Source: Bacteroidales bacterium (lineage in GTDB: Bacteria > Bacteroidota > Bacteroidia > Bacteroidales > UBA932). From it: 64,000 nt of DNA. The position numbers were made by a program, and so were the translations under genes. Of this stretch, positions 32,813 through 41,426 are shown piece by piece (position 1 is the first letter of the stretch; the number at the start of each line of letters is the position of its first letter). The stretch covers positions 52,557-116,556 of the forward strand of contig JAFRPW010000005.1 in the NCBI GenBank assembly GCA_017428945.1, read 5' to 3'. The notes below the pieces were generated by a model. That model saw only the letters and a program-made list of their open reading frames with translations. It did no database searches and was not told the DNA's origin.

Positions 32813-33988
32813 ATGCAAAGCTACAAAAAAACATTGACAATAATAGCCGCCGTGCTGCTTGCGGCCTGTCAAAAGCCGCTGTTTCCAGGAGGGCCGCGAT
32901 ACCTGAGGGAGCCGGGAAGCACCTTCAGGGGCACAAGGGACACTGTCCAAACACCCCGGCATTCCCCTGAACCCAAACTGTATATTACAGCCCTCCAGGG
33001 CGGCGAGGCCGTGCTTTTTGCCGATGGGAAAGAAATCGCCCGCGCCCCGGCGGACAACGACCCGGAGAGGCACCGGGCTAGGCAGGGACACCTGTGGACA
33101 GACCGGATAGAGGGCAAGGAAACCGTCATTTTCAAGGACGGAGAAGAATTATTCCGATTCCCCGGAGAGGAGCTTCTCAGGGGCTTTTTCATAAAGGACG
33201 GCAAGGTCCACACCCTTGGCCAGAGGCCGGGAAACGGCGGCATCTGCTACCGCATAGACGGCGGGGAGGTCTTCTCCGCCCCGGCAGGAAGAATCGTCGG
33301 CTCCGCCAGCAGCCCCCACTGGGACGCCGGCGCCTTCAGTGCCGACTCCTCCGGCATCTACTACGCCTACGGCATCCCCTTCGTCCACAGCGGCTACACC
33401 ACCTGGGAGTACCACGTGATGAAAGGGGCGGACACCTTCATCACCATACCTGACGATGCCTCCGGAACGGTCATGGACCTCAGGGTCTCCGGAGGCAATG
33501 TCTACAGGGCGGTGCTGAAGGGAACCTTTCTACTCTTCCTCTGCGGGGACCATGTGCTCTGGTCCTGGAAACTGGACGTAAAAGACATCCTGTCCGGAGT
33601 GAGGATTATCCCGCTTGACGGCGATATGTGCCTTGAATATACCACCTCCAGGGACCGCTACACAGACCTCTGGCTCATACGGGACGGCCACCACCAGAGG
33701 ATGTCTTATTACGGATATGCCTCTCCCCGTATTCTCCGCAAGGGCCCCGTAACGGCCGCCTGGACGGAAGCCGGCGGCCACGTTCTGGAAATGGTCCTCG
33801 GGGGAAAGCACATTTCCATAAAGGCCAATCGGTACCATCTGGCCAATCCGCTCTGCCTCAACGCCTTCGACTCCACCTTCACCGCCATCCTCACGGACAC
33901 CACCGCCACAGACCATCTCCTCCTCACCGACACCCTCTCCACCCCGCTCCGTTTAAGCGGTGTGCCTACGTCAATTAGAATTGAATAA
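32813..33988 (+). CDS. Lipoprotein of unknown function, beta-propeller-like
   Basis: I do not recognise the family. The 391-residue protein has a lipoprotein signal (Cys19, VLLAACQKP) and then repeated short beta segments of the type DGKEIARAP, DGEELFRFPG, DGGEVFSAP and GKHISIKANRY, each with a Gly/Asp turn and spaced roughly 40-50 residues, which suggests a propeller. No catalytic motif is seen. Its start codon is 2 bp from the ispE start on the other strand. Base composition is like its neighbours. It may be an envelope protein with a binding role. Confidence 0.7.
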   Translation: MQSYKKTLTIIAAVLLAACQKPLFPGGPRYLREPGSTFRGTRDTVQTPRHSPEPKLYITALQGGEAVLFADGKEIARAPADNDPERHRARQGHLWTDRIEGKETVIFKDGEELFRFPGEELLRGFFIKDGKVHTLGQRPGNGGICYRIDGGEVFSAPAGRIVGSASSPHWDAGAFSADSSGIYYAYGIPFVHSGYTTWEYHVMKGADTFITIPDDASGTVMDLRVSGGNVYRAVLKGTFLLFLCGDHVLWSWKLDVKDILSGVRIIPLDGDMCLEYTTSRDRYTDLWLIRDGHHQRMSYYGYASPRILRKGPVTAAWTEAGGHVLEMVLGGKHISIKANRYHLANPLCLNAFDSTFTAILTDTTATDHLLLTDTLSTPLRLSGVPTSIRIE

Positions 33989-34023
33989 ATCTTGCTAATT
34001 GTTATAAATGTTAGAAAAATTAC

Positions 34024-34031
34024 TATCTTTG
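34024..34031 (+). promoter_or_regulatory. -7 element of the hicAB-tsaE transcript
   Basis: TATCTTTG ends 2 nt before the hicA ATG, with a TTG at 33999-34001 (22-bp spacer). Transcription would start at or inside the start codon, so the message would be leaderless. Confidence 0.65.
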
Positions 34032-34033
34032 CA

Positions 34034-34222
34034 ATGAAATACTCGGAACTACACCGCATCTTGCGCGACACGGGATGCTTTATAGTAAGAAACGGAGGGA
34101 GTCACCCTATTTGGAAAAGTCCCATTACCGGACTGTTATTTGAAACTGGCTACCACGAGTCCCAGGAGGTCAGGAAGGGAACACTTAAAAAGATTGCTAA
34201 AAGATCAGGAATTAAACTATGA
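34034..34222 (+). CDS. hicA: HicA-family mRNA interferase toxin
   Basis: The start at 34034 (MKYSELHRILRDTG) is used instead of an upstream in-frame ATG because the promoter -7 box lies in between. The 62-residue product has the HicA dsRBD-like fold pattern: RNGGSHPIWKSP with the catalytic His in GGSH, then GYHESQEVRKGTLKKIAKRSG. HicA cleaves mRNA when the antitoxin is lost. hicB overlaps its stop by 4 bp. The A+T-richer sequence around the promoter hints at acquisition, but the genes are tightly stitched into their surroundings. Confidence 0.93.
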   Translation: MKYSELHRILRDTGCFIVRNGGSHPIWKSPITGLLFETGYHESQEVRKGTLKKIAKRSGIKL

Positions 34223-34641
34223 GTAAAAAACGTCAGGTTACCGCTATTATTGAAACCGGTCCGGACCATCATTTCTCCATTTATGTAGGGGATGATTCAT
34301 ATCCTTACGGGATCATCGGTCTCGGCGACACCATTCCGGAAGCAAAAGAGGATTTTATGCGTGGCTACGAAGAGATGAGGGAATGTGTAGAGAAGGATTT
34401 GGGGGAAAGATTCTTTGAAGCAGAGTTCGTATTCCGCTATGACATTCCGTCTTTCCTTCAAGAATTTGCATATGCCTTTACCCTTGCGGGTTTAGAGAGA
34501 ATTACAGGCATAAACCAAAAGCAACTGGGGCACTATGTAAGCGGCTACAGGAAACCTTCTGCAAAAACTATCAAAAAGATGGAAGAGGGCATCCATAACT
34601 TCAGCGAGCAGCTGAGCATGATTCATTTTGCAGGCGTATGA
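34219..34641 (+). CDS. hicB: HicB-family antitoxin with DNA-binding C-terminus
   Basis: A 140-residue protein that overlaps hicA (ATGA). The N-terminal half has the HicB partial-RNase-H pattern (ITAIIETG-type strand seen as VTAIIETGPDHHFSIYVGDD, then GLGDTIPEAKEDFMRGYEEM). The C-terminal half is a helix-turn-helix (TLAGLERITGINQKQLGHYV, then KPSAKTIKKMEEG), suited to repressing the operon. The toxin-first order is usual for hicAB. Its stop overlaps the tsaE start by 4 bp, so tsaE translation may be tied to the module. Confidence 0.92.
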   Translation: MSKKRQVTAIIETGPDHHFSIYVGDDSYPYGIIGLGDTIPEAKEDFMRGYEEMRECVEKDLGERFFEAEFVFRYDIPSFLQEFAYAFTLAGLERITGINQKQLGHYVSGYRKPSAKTIKKMEEGIHNFSEQLSMIHFAGV

Positions 34642-35063
34642 AACACAGTATTGAGATACAAAGCCTTGCGGAGATTGACAAGGCGGCAAAGGAGTTCCTG
34701 AAGGAGATCGGGGACAATACGCTGGTGGCGTTCTATGCGCCAATGGGGGCGGGTAAAACTACGTTTACCACCGCTGTGTGCAAGGTGCTTGGCGTGGAGG
34801 AAGACGCCATAAGTTCCCCTACGTTTGCAATCGTAAACGAATACCGCGCACGGGGCTCCGAGCCCGTTTTCCACTTCGATTTCTACCGCATAGAGCGCCC
34901 GGAAGAGGCCCTGGACATAGGCCTGTACGACTATCTGGACTCCGGTTGCCTCTGCCTTATGGAATGGCCGGAAAACATCGAAGGGCTTCTTCCTGAAGAA
35001 ACCCTCCGCGTAAAGATAAGTGTATTGGACGATGAGTCCCGGCTGCTTGAGTGGGAAGACTAG
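34638..35063 (+). CDS. tsaE: tRNA threonylcarbamoyladenosine ATPase subunit
   Basis: A 141-residue protein with Walker A PMGAGKTTF near residue 37, SSPTFAIVNEYRARG, HFDFYRIERPEEALDIGLYD and CLMEWPENIEGLLP, all diagnostic of TsaE. It works with TsaB, TsaC and TsaD to build t6A at position 37 of ANN-decoding tRNAs and is usually essential. The start overlaps hicB (ATGA), so it depends on the toxin-antitoxin transcript unless an internal promoter exists. It converges with the CotH gene, with stops overlapping by 4 bp. Confidence 0.95.
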   Translation: MKHSIEIQSLAEIDKAAKEFLKEIGDNTLVAFYAPMGAGKTTFTTAVCKVLGVEEDAISSPTFAIVNEYRARGSEPVFHFDFYRIERPEEALDIGLYDYLDSGCLCLMEWPENIEGLLPEETLRVKISVLDDESRLLEWED

Positions 35064-36598
35064 AGCTTTGACTCTATCACCGCAAGGTGGGTGTTGAAGT
35101 TACTCTTGAGACGGTCTATGGCGGCGTCGAAGGAAAGGTTCTCGTCACCGTTGATGATGCTGCCGCCGTTCATGCTCCTGTCATCGGCAGGGTTCCACAT
35201 TGCAAAGTTCAGTTTTGCCGACTCGCTGAGGAGGGTACGGCACTCTTCCATGTAGTCCGGGATGGCCTGCAGCTGAGGCTTCAGCTCCAGGAAGCGCTCC
35301 CTGACCCTTGCCTTGAAAGCGGGGTCCTGGAACAGGCGGTCGTACCAGATGGCATGGCCGTTTACAAGGCCGTTGGCCCCGTTTGATGTATAGAATGAAA
35401 GAACTCCCCAATCGAAGTCCCAGCAGGGACCGGCGGTAAGCTTGCCGTTCACGTCCTTGTGGAAATAAACACTGCCGGGGTTACCCAGCTCGTGGTTGCA
35501 CATGACCTCGTACACTATCCAGTAATCTATGTACGAATCCACGTCCAGATACTTTGCATAGCCGTTCTGGGGGTCCGTGAAACCGGAGCCGTAAAGGACA
35601 TTGGAAGCCTCCGATATAACGCTTTTGGCGCGGGAAATCTGGTCCGCCGTGATATCGTCCTCGTCCGGGTATTTGACGGCAAAGGGGATTCCATGGTCTT
35701 TCCACTGGACGGTGTTGTCGTAGTGGAAATCAAGCTCGTAGAGAAGGCCGTCCGTCTCGGAGATGTTCACCCTGTTCTTGTCTACCCTCACCTGCTCTAT
35801 GAGAAGGTAGGAGCCTTTGTGATTCCCGTTGAGGATAAGCTCTACCGGCACGCAGCGGGGTGTCCAGGCAAGACCGGTCATCATGGACGATACCTTCATG
35901 GAGACAAGGTTACGCATGAGCGTACGGTCCATGAAGTTTGCAAGCAGCACCCAGCGCTTGTGCTTTGGCATGCCAAGCACGCTCTGGCGGCTGTCAAATG
36001 CAATAAGGTAAGGCTTCTTTGGCCACTCCCAGGTGGTGTTTCCGCGTCCCTTCACGCGGGCCGGAGCCGGAGCAAAATCCTGATACCCGCCAAATCCCCT
36101 GATGCCAACCGTCGCCGTCACATAGGTATCCTTGGACTTGATATCCACACCTCCGGCCGTGTCAATGTACACCACCGGCAGCCCGGTACGGATACCGGCG
36201 GTGGGGTCTTTTGCGGATTTGATTGTGACAAGTGGCGAAAGCACATACGAGTCATTCGCCGTCATGACGGCAAGGGAGACGGAAGTCTCGTACTGAATGC
36301 CAAGACCGGCATCGGCAATTACGGCAACGTAGGAACCCTTGTCCTCACCGGTCAGAACTTCCTTAAGGTAGTACTCCTGAGGGGTTTTTCCGCCGGGAAG
36401 AAGAAGCTGCACCCGGCCCACCTCATAATCCGGGTCCTCTACCTTGAAAGGAAGGTTGACCGTCTTTCCCTGGGGAATTTCCAGAGTCTGCTCCAGCGGA
36501 GTTACGGCGCGGAGAACGGGAGACTGGATTTCCTCCCTTTCCGTGCAGGAAAAAGCCGCCAGAAGGGCGGCCAGTGCCAAAAACCGTCTTGATTTCAT
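35060..36598 (-). CDS. CotH-kinase-family lipoprotein, last gene of the beta-glucan locus
   Basis: A 512-residue lipoprotein (Cys18, AFSCTEREE, acidic after Cys as in surface-exported lipoproteins). An N-terminal Ig-like region (about 25-125) precedes a CotH domain: RVKGRGNTTWEWPKKPYLI, LLANFMDRTLMRNLVSMKVS, GSYLLIEQVRVDKNRVNI, and GPCWDFDWGVLSFY with Asp residues matching the kinase centre. CotH is an atypical protein kinase of spore coats; Bacteroidota members are of unknown target. Its start shares one base with the GH30 stop (TAATG), placing it in the glucan operon, which is unusual company. Confidence 0.88.
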   Translation of the reverse strand: MKSRRFLALAALLAAFSCTEREEIQSPVLRAVTPLEQTLEIPQGKTVNLPFKVEDPDYEVGRVQLLLPGGKTPQEYYLKEVLTGEDKGSYVAVIADAGLGIQYETSVSLAVMTANDSYVLSPLVTIKSAKDPTAGIRTGLPVVYIDTAGGVDIKSKDTYVTATVGIRGFGGYQDFAPAPARVKGRGNTTWEWPKKPYLIAFDSRQSVLGMPKHKRWVLLANFMDRTLMRNLVSMKVSSMMTGLAWTPRCVPVELILNGNHKGSYLLIEQVRVDKNRVNISETDGLLYELDFHYDNTVQWKDHGIPFAVKYPDEDDITADQISRAKSVISEASNVLYGSGFTDPQNGYAKYLDVDSYIDYWIVYEVMCNHELGNPGSVYFHKDVNGKLTAGPCWDFDWGVLSFYTSNGANGLVNGHAIWYDRLFQDPAFKARVRERFLELKPQLQAIPDYMEECRTLLSESAKLNFAMWNPADDRSMNGGSIINGDENLSFDAAIDRLKSNFNTHLAVIESKL

Positions 36599-38067
36599 TA
36601 TTCTTTCCAGGTAATGGATTGTATGCTTTTTGCGGGCAGCTTGCAGGAAACGGAGGCTTTGTCCGTAACAAGGTTCAGCAGGGCGTCAGACCCCTGATTC
36701 AGCACCAGTACGGCATAGGATCCGTCAGGATTCCTGAACCACTCGTAAGTGACATTGTCCGGAGTATAACCCTTCTTTCCCAGCCTCACGGCGCCGGGGA
36801 GAAGCACCTTTGAGCAGTGGGCCACATCGTAATAATGGGAATTGCGCGTGATACCCTTGAGCGAATGGTCTCCTGCCGATATTGTGACCGCACCGAAACA
36901 GGTGCTGCAACCGCCTGGCCTGTAGGGCTTTCCCTCGCTGTCCAGCATCATGTTCCACAGCGTTACGCCCTTTCCCCAGCGGGAAAGCGTTCCCAGGAAG
37001 ATATCCCTGAAATCGTTCATCAGGCAGCCGTCAAACGTATAGTTCCAGGTGCCGATGGACGCCTCGGTGAAAAAGATTTCCTTGTCCGGGAACTTGGAGC
37101 GGATGCCGTCCAGGGTGGTCACGCTGCCCCCGTAGTTATGCCAGGCGGAACCGGCCACGTACTTTGCGGCATCGGCATCTTCCAGGATACGGACAGGATA
37201 GTCCTTCTGGTCCGATATGTTGTCGAAGTTGTAGTTGTGGTCGAATAGAAGCACCTTGGTCTTGAGCCCGGCCTTCTCGAAAGCGGGGCCTACGGCCTGT
37301 TTGATGAAATCCCTCTGCTCCTGCCAGGACATGTACAGGGACATGGAATTGCCACGGTTAAGGGGCTCGTTCTGCAGCGTGACAGCATATACCGGGAATC
37401 CCCTCCCTTCCATCTCCTTTATCCACTTCACGAAATAATCCGCATAATCGGCATAATACTTTGGATTGAGGCGGCCGCCGGTCCAGGCGGTGTAGGAGCT
37501 TTTCATATCGTCCGCCACCTTCATCCAGCGGGGGCAGCTCCAGGGGGAGCCGATTATCTTCACGTCCGGATTGATTTTGAAAATCTGCTCCAGGACCGGG
37601 AAGAACCATTCCTCGTCCAGCGGGTGCACGGCGAAGTTTTCCATGCCCGGGGTGTCGCACCAGGTGAACTCGTCCATGGAGAAATCGGACCCGCCTATGC
37701 ATACGCGGATAAGTGAACTTCCTATGCCTTTTTCACGGCTGAAAACCTCTTCCAGGAAGGCCTGGCGGTCTTCGGCCCTCATGAGAAGGAGGTTGTAGCA
37801 GGTTGCGTGGGTTATGGCAAAACCAAATCCGTCAACCTCCTGGAAAACTTCTCCGGTGAGCTCTGCCGTGTAGGAGTGGACGTCGTCCGGCTTTCCCAGG
37901 CGTATGGTGCTTTCCGCCATCCTTTTGCCGGCCAGGGTTGTTGTATATACGGTTGCGTGAGGGCCTGTTTCCTGCCCGCCGGGGTTGGTCTCCGGCTCAG
38001 GAGAATTGCCTCCGCAGGCACATGCCGCAAAAATGCACGCCGCAAAAATGAGGAAGCACTTGTTCAT
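36598..38067 (-). CDS. Glycoside hydrolase family 30 lipoprotein
   Basis: Start at 38067 (MNKCFLIFAACIFAACAC); a GTG 6 bp upstream overlapping the GH3 stop is also possible. The 489-residue lipoprotein has GH30 hallmarks: VDGFGFAITHATCYNL, IGSPWSCPRWMK, the acid/base Glu in VTLQNEPLN (about 255) and the nucleophile Glu in FFTEASIGTW (about 345). In glucan loci GH30 (subfamily 3) commonly cuts beta-1,6-glucan. With GH16 and GH3 next door this suggests a laminarin-like branched beta-glucan; the subfamily cannot be set by eye. Confidence 0.9.
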   Translation of the reverse strand: MNKCFLIFAACIFAACACGGNSPEPETNPGGQETGPHATVYTTTLAGKRMAESTIRLGKPDDVHSYTAELTGEVFQEVDGFGFAITHATCYNLLLMRAEDRQAFLEEVFSREKGIGSSLIRVCIGGSDFSMDEFTWCDTPGMENFAVHPLDEEWFFPVLEQIFKINPDVKIIGSPWSCPRWMKVADDMKSSYTAWTGGRLNPKYYADYADYFVKWIKEMEGRGFPVYAVTLQNEPLNRGNSMSLYMSWQEQRDFIKQAVGPAFEKAGLKTKVLLFDHNYNFDNISDQKDYPVRILEDADAAKYVAGSAWHNYGGSVTTLDGIRSKFPDKEIFFTEASIGTWNYTFDGCLMNDFRDIFLGTLSRWGKGVTLWNMMLDSEGKPYRPGGCSTCFGAVTISAGDHSLKGITRNSHYYDVAHCSKVLLPGAVRLGKKGYTPDNVTYEWFRNPDGSYAVLVLNQGSDALLNLVTDKASVSCKLPAKSIQSITWKE

Positions 38068-38069
38068 CG

Positions 38070-40304
38070 TCACTTTACTTTGAAAGATACCGGCTTTCCG
38101 GAAGCGCTGTCTCCGGCCACCCAGAGCTGGAAGTCTCCCGGCTCCACTTTCTTCACCATGTCAAGCCCGTAGAAGGCAAGCTCCTCAGTGGGGATGGACA
38201 CGGTGAGCTGACGGCTCTCTCCGGCCTTGAGGAACACTCTCTCAAAGTGCTTGAGCTCCTTCACGGGGCGGGTTACGGAGCCCACGAGGTCGCGCACGTA
38301 TACCTGAACCACCTCTTCTCCGTCATATTTGCCGGTGTTTGCAAGGGTGAAGGATACCTCGATGGTATCGTCCACTCCATATTCCGCCCTGTCCGTGGCT
38401 ATACCGGAATACTCGAAAGAGGTATAGCTGAGTCCGTAGCCGAAGGGGAACAGCGGGTATGCGCCGTAGTCAAGGTAATAAGAGGTGTTGCCAAGGGAGG
38501 TCTGGCCTGCCTCCAGGGGGATATCGTCTATGAGGGTCTGTCCTGTATAGGGACGGCCGGTCATGTTGTGGCTGTAGTAGAGCGGAGCCTGACCAACGGT
38601 CCTCAGGAAGGTAATAGGCGTACGGCCGGAGGGGTTCACGTCGCCGAAGATTACATTGGCCAGAGCCGGACCGCCCATTGTTCCTGGATGGAAGCTATAG
38701 AGCACTGCGTTGCAGTTGGGAAGATCTCTTTCTATGGTGAGCGGCCGGCCGGCCATTACTGTTGCCACAACGGGTTTTCCGGTGGTCTTGAGAGCCGCCA
38801 GGAGGTCGCTCTGCGAGCCCTGGAGGTTAAGGTCTGCAAGGGAATGGGCCTCTCCGGAGAGGATTGCTTCCTCTCCAAGGAATACGAGGATCACATCTGC
38901 CTTTCTGGCCGCGGCAATTACGTCGGCAAAACCCTGGCGCTTTTCGCGGCTGAAGCTGAGGCCGGGCACATAGTCCACCTTGCCCGGGAAACGGTCCCTG
39001 AGGGCCTGAAGCGGCGTTACCGTGTGCTGCTTCTCACCGTCGAAGGCCCAGGTTCCAAGCTGGTCGTGCGGGGCGTCGGCCATGGGACCGGTTACAAGGA
39101 TGCGCCTGCCGGGAGCAAGGGGAAGGATGCCGTCGTTCTTGAGAAGGATTGCCGACTGCTCCGCGCTCTTTTGCGCCGCGGCAAGGTGCTCCGGGGCATA
39201 CTGTACGGCGGCTGCAGCCTCAACGTCGATGTAAGGATTCTCAAAGAGACCAAGGAGAATCTTTACCCTCAGGATGTTCCTTACTGCGTTGTCTATTGTG
39301 GACACTTTTACGTCTCCGCTTTTGACAAGCTCTTCAAGGTGGGAAAGGAAGCCGTAGGTCATCATGTCCATGTCCACTCCGGCGTTCGCCGCCTTTGCGG
39401 CAACGTCCTTGCGGTCTGTGCCAAAGCCGTGGTTTATCATTTCTCCCATGGAGTTCCAGTCCGTGACCACAAGGCCGTCAAAGCCCCATTCGCCGCGGAG
39501 GACGTCCTTTACCACGAAGGTGTTTCCGGTGGAGGGAACGCCGTCGTTGTCGTTGAAGGAAGTCATCAGAGTCATGGCTCCGGCCTTTACCGCAGCCTCG
39601 AAGGGCGGCAGGTAGACGTTACGGAGCTGGCGCTCTGTAAGGTATGTGCTGTTGTAGTCGCGTCCGCCCTCGCCGGCACCGTATCCCACGAAATGCTTGA
39701 TACATGCGGCCATGGAGGTGGAGTCGAGCTGCGTCCCCTGGTAGCCGCGGACCATGGCTTCCGCCATGCGGGCGTCAAGGTAAGTGTCTTCTCCGCTACC
39801 TTCCGCGATGCGGCCCCAGCGGGGGTCGCGCGCTATGTCCAGCATGGGAGAGAAGGTCCACCTGACACCCTGTGCGGTTGCTTCCAGGGCGGCCACCCTG
39901 GCCCCGGCCTCTACCAGGGCGGGGTCAAAGGTGGCGGCCAGTCCCAGAGGAATTGGAAATACCGTGTGGAAACCGTGAATCACGTCACGGGCCACAAGAA
40001 GAGGAATACCCAGACGGGACTCTTCCACGCATATGCGCTGGAATTCATTGATCTTGACGGGGTCCACCTCGTTCAGGATGGAACCTATGCTTCCCGCACG
40101 GAGGGCGTCGGCATAATTGGACACGTCGGCACCGGCGGAAACCTGGTTCATCTGGCCGATCTTCTCGGCCAGGGTCATCTTGGACAGGATTGATTCCACG
40201 CGCTGTTCAACGTCCTTTCCTGCGCCTATGGTAGAATGTGAAGCGCAGGAGCATATGATGGCGCAGGCTATTGCTGCAGGGAAAAGTAATCTGGGGAGTT
40301 TCAT
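38070..40304 (-). CDS. Glycoside hydrolase family 3 beta-glucosidase
   Basis: A 744-residue exported protein of BglX type. It shows the (beta/alpha)8 domain with KHFVGYGAGEGGRDYNSTYL, the nucleophile Asp in GLVVTDWNSMG (about 285), the second alpha/beta domain (ILVTGPMADAPHDQLGTWAF) and a fibronectin-III-like C-terminus (PVKELKHFERVFLKAGESR). The signal ends near Cys19-Cys20 (IICSCAS), so it may be lipidated. It releases terminal glucose from beta-gluco-oligosaccharides. It follows GH16 directly, with stop and start adjacent, and precedes GH30. Confidence 0.95.
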   Translation of the reverse strand: MKLPRLLFPAAIACAIICSCASHSTIGAGKDVEQRVESILSKMTLAEKIGQMNQVSAGADVSNYADALRAGSIGSILNEVDPVKINEFQRICVEESRLGIPLLVARDVIHGFHTVFPIPLGLAATFDPALVEAGARVAALEATAQGVRWTFSPMLDIARDPRWGRIAEGSGEDTYLDARMAEAMVRGYQGTQLDSTSMAACIKHFVGYGAGEGGRDYNSTYLTERQLRNVYLPPFEAAVKAGAMTLMTSFNDNDGVPSTGNTFVVKDVLRGEWGFDGLVVTDWNSMGEMINHGFGTDRKDVAAKAANAGVDMDMMTYGFLSHLEELVKSGDVKVSTIDNAVRNILRVKILLGLFENPYIDVEAAAAVQYAPEHLAAAQKSAEQSAILLKNDGILPLAPGRRILVTGPMADAPHDQLGTWAFDGEKQHTVTPLQALRDRFPGKVDYVPGLSFSREKRQGFADVIAAARKADVILVFLGEEAILSGEAHSLADLNLQGSQSDLLAALKTTGKPVVATVMAGRPLTIERDLPNCNAVLYSFHPGTMGGPALANVIFGDVNPSGRTPITFLRTVGQAPLYYSHNMTGRPYTGQTLIDDIPLEAGQTSLGNTSYYLDYGAYPLFPFGYGLSYTSFEYSGIATDRAEYGVDDTIEVSFTLANTGKYDGEEVVQVYVRDLVGSVTRPVKELKHFERVFLKAGESRQLTVSIPTEELAFYGLDMVKKVEPGDFQLWVAGDSASGKPVSFKVK

Positions 40305-41426
40305 CTATTTCTTCGTAAATACGCGGACGTAGTCCACTTCATAAGTAGCGGGGAGCTGGCCTTCATTGACGGTTCCGCCCATGTTGCCGCCCCACGCCAT
40401 GTTGAATTTAAGATAAAAAGGTGCATCGAACGGCCAGGTATCGTAGCCCTTGCCTTCGTTCTTGAAGAGGAGGTGCTGCTTGCCGTCAATGTAGAAACGC
40501 ATTTCGCTTGCAGTCCATTCCAAAGCGTACACGTGGAACTCGGTAGCGGCGTTGGAAACGTTCTGAACGTGTGTTTTCTGCGTGCCTTTGGGCCAGTTGT
40601 AAGCGTTGCAGTGTACGCTGGAGGAACTCCTGTTCCTGCCCTGGGTGCTTATGGCGTACTCCATGATGTCTATCTCGCCGTCACCGGGCCAGGTCCTGAA
40701 GTTCTTGGGCATCATCCAGAATGCGGGCCATGAGCCGGCCGCGTCGGAGACCTTGAGGCGGGCCTCGAACCAGCCGTACTGCCAGCCACGGGTGGTGTTC
40801 ATCCTTATGGAATACACCGTTCCGCCAATCTTCTTTGCCTGAATCTTGAGGGATCCGTCGGAAATGAATGCAAGTTCTTCGCCGTTATAGGAGCCGGGGG
40901 CGTAGTACTGAAGCTCGTTGTTGCCCCAGCCGCCGGCACCTGTCTCGTACCACCAGTCGGCCGTGGAGGGCCTTCCGGGGGTGTCGAACTCCTCGTTCCA
41001 GTCCAGCACATAGCCTTCCGGAACAACAATCTCGCCGGGTGCGGGAGGGACGTCCTCGTCACTGAAACCCTGGGCTACCGGAACTTCCAGCGTCTTGCCT
41101 TTATAGCGGAAGGTAAGGGCCGTGTTCCTGGGCTTGCCGCTGCGGTTGGTGGTGAGGGTTACCTTTACCTGGGTGTCACCCTTGATGCCTCCGGACGGAG
41201 ACACGGTGCACCAGTCCTTGTCCGCGGCGCTTACGCCCCAGTCACAGTCTGCCGTGACCGTGAGGACCGTGGTTCCCGCCTCGTAGGTGGCGTTTACGGA
41301 CGACGGGCTCACGCTCAGCGTCCCCGCCTCCTCGGGCACGGGTTCCTGACCGCAGGAGCAGTTGAAAAGGGTTGCTGCCATAAACAGCAGCAGCAACCCT
41401 TTATAAATACCATTAGCCGGCACCAT
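40305..41426 (-). CDS. GH16 endo-beta-glucanase lipoprotein with BACON domain
   Basis: Start at 41426 (MVPANGIYKGLLLLF), which overlaps the upstream stop by one base (TAATG). The 373-residue protein has a lipobox (CSCGQEP), a BACON-type sandwich (about 38-125: ADCDWGVSAADKDWCTVSPS), and a GH16 jelly roll with the ExDxxE centre in GDGEIDIMEY near residue 249, FDTPGRPSTADWWYETG and RMNTTRGWQYGWFEARLK. This is the laminarinase/lichenase-like clade that cuts beta-1,3 or mixed-linkage glucan. It is probably the surface endo-enzyme that starts breakdown. Confidence 0.93.
   Translation of the reverse strand: MVPANGIYKGLLLLFMAATLFNCSCGQEPVPEEAGTLSVSPSSVNATYEAGTTVLTVTADCDWGVSAADKDWCTVSPSGGIKGDTQVKVTLTTNRSGKPRNTALTFRYKGKTLEVPVAQGFSDEDVPPAPGEIVVPEGYVLDWNEEFDTPGRPSTADWWYETGAGGWGNNELQYYAPGSYNGEELAFISDGSLKIQAKKIGGTVYSIRMNTTRGWQYGWFEARLKVSDAAGSWPAFWMMPKNFRTWPGDGEIDIMEYAISTQGRNRSSSSVHCNAYNWPKGTQKTHVQNVSNAATEFHVYALEWTASEMRFYIDGKQHLLFKNEGKGYDTWPFDAPFYLKFNMAWGGNMGGTVNEGQLPATYEVDYVRVFTKK

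Noticed and set aside
38247-40193. A 648-residue open frame opposite the GH3 gene
   Set aside because: Antisense shadow of a clear beta-glucosidase; no signal, domain or promoter.
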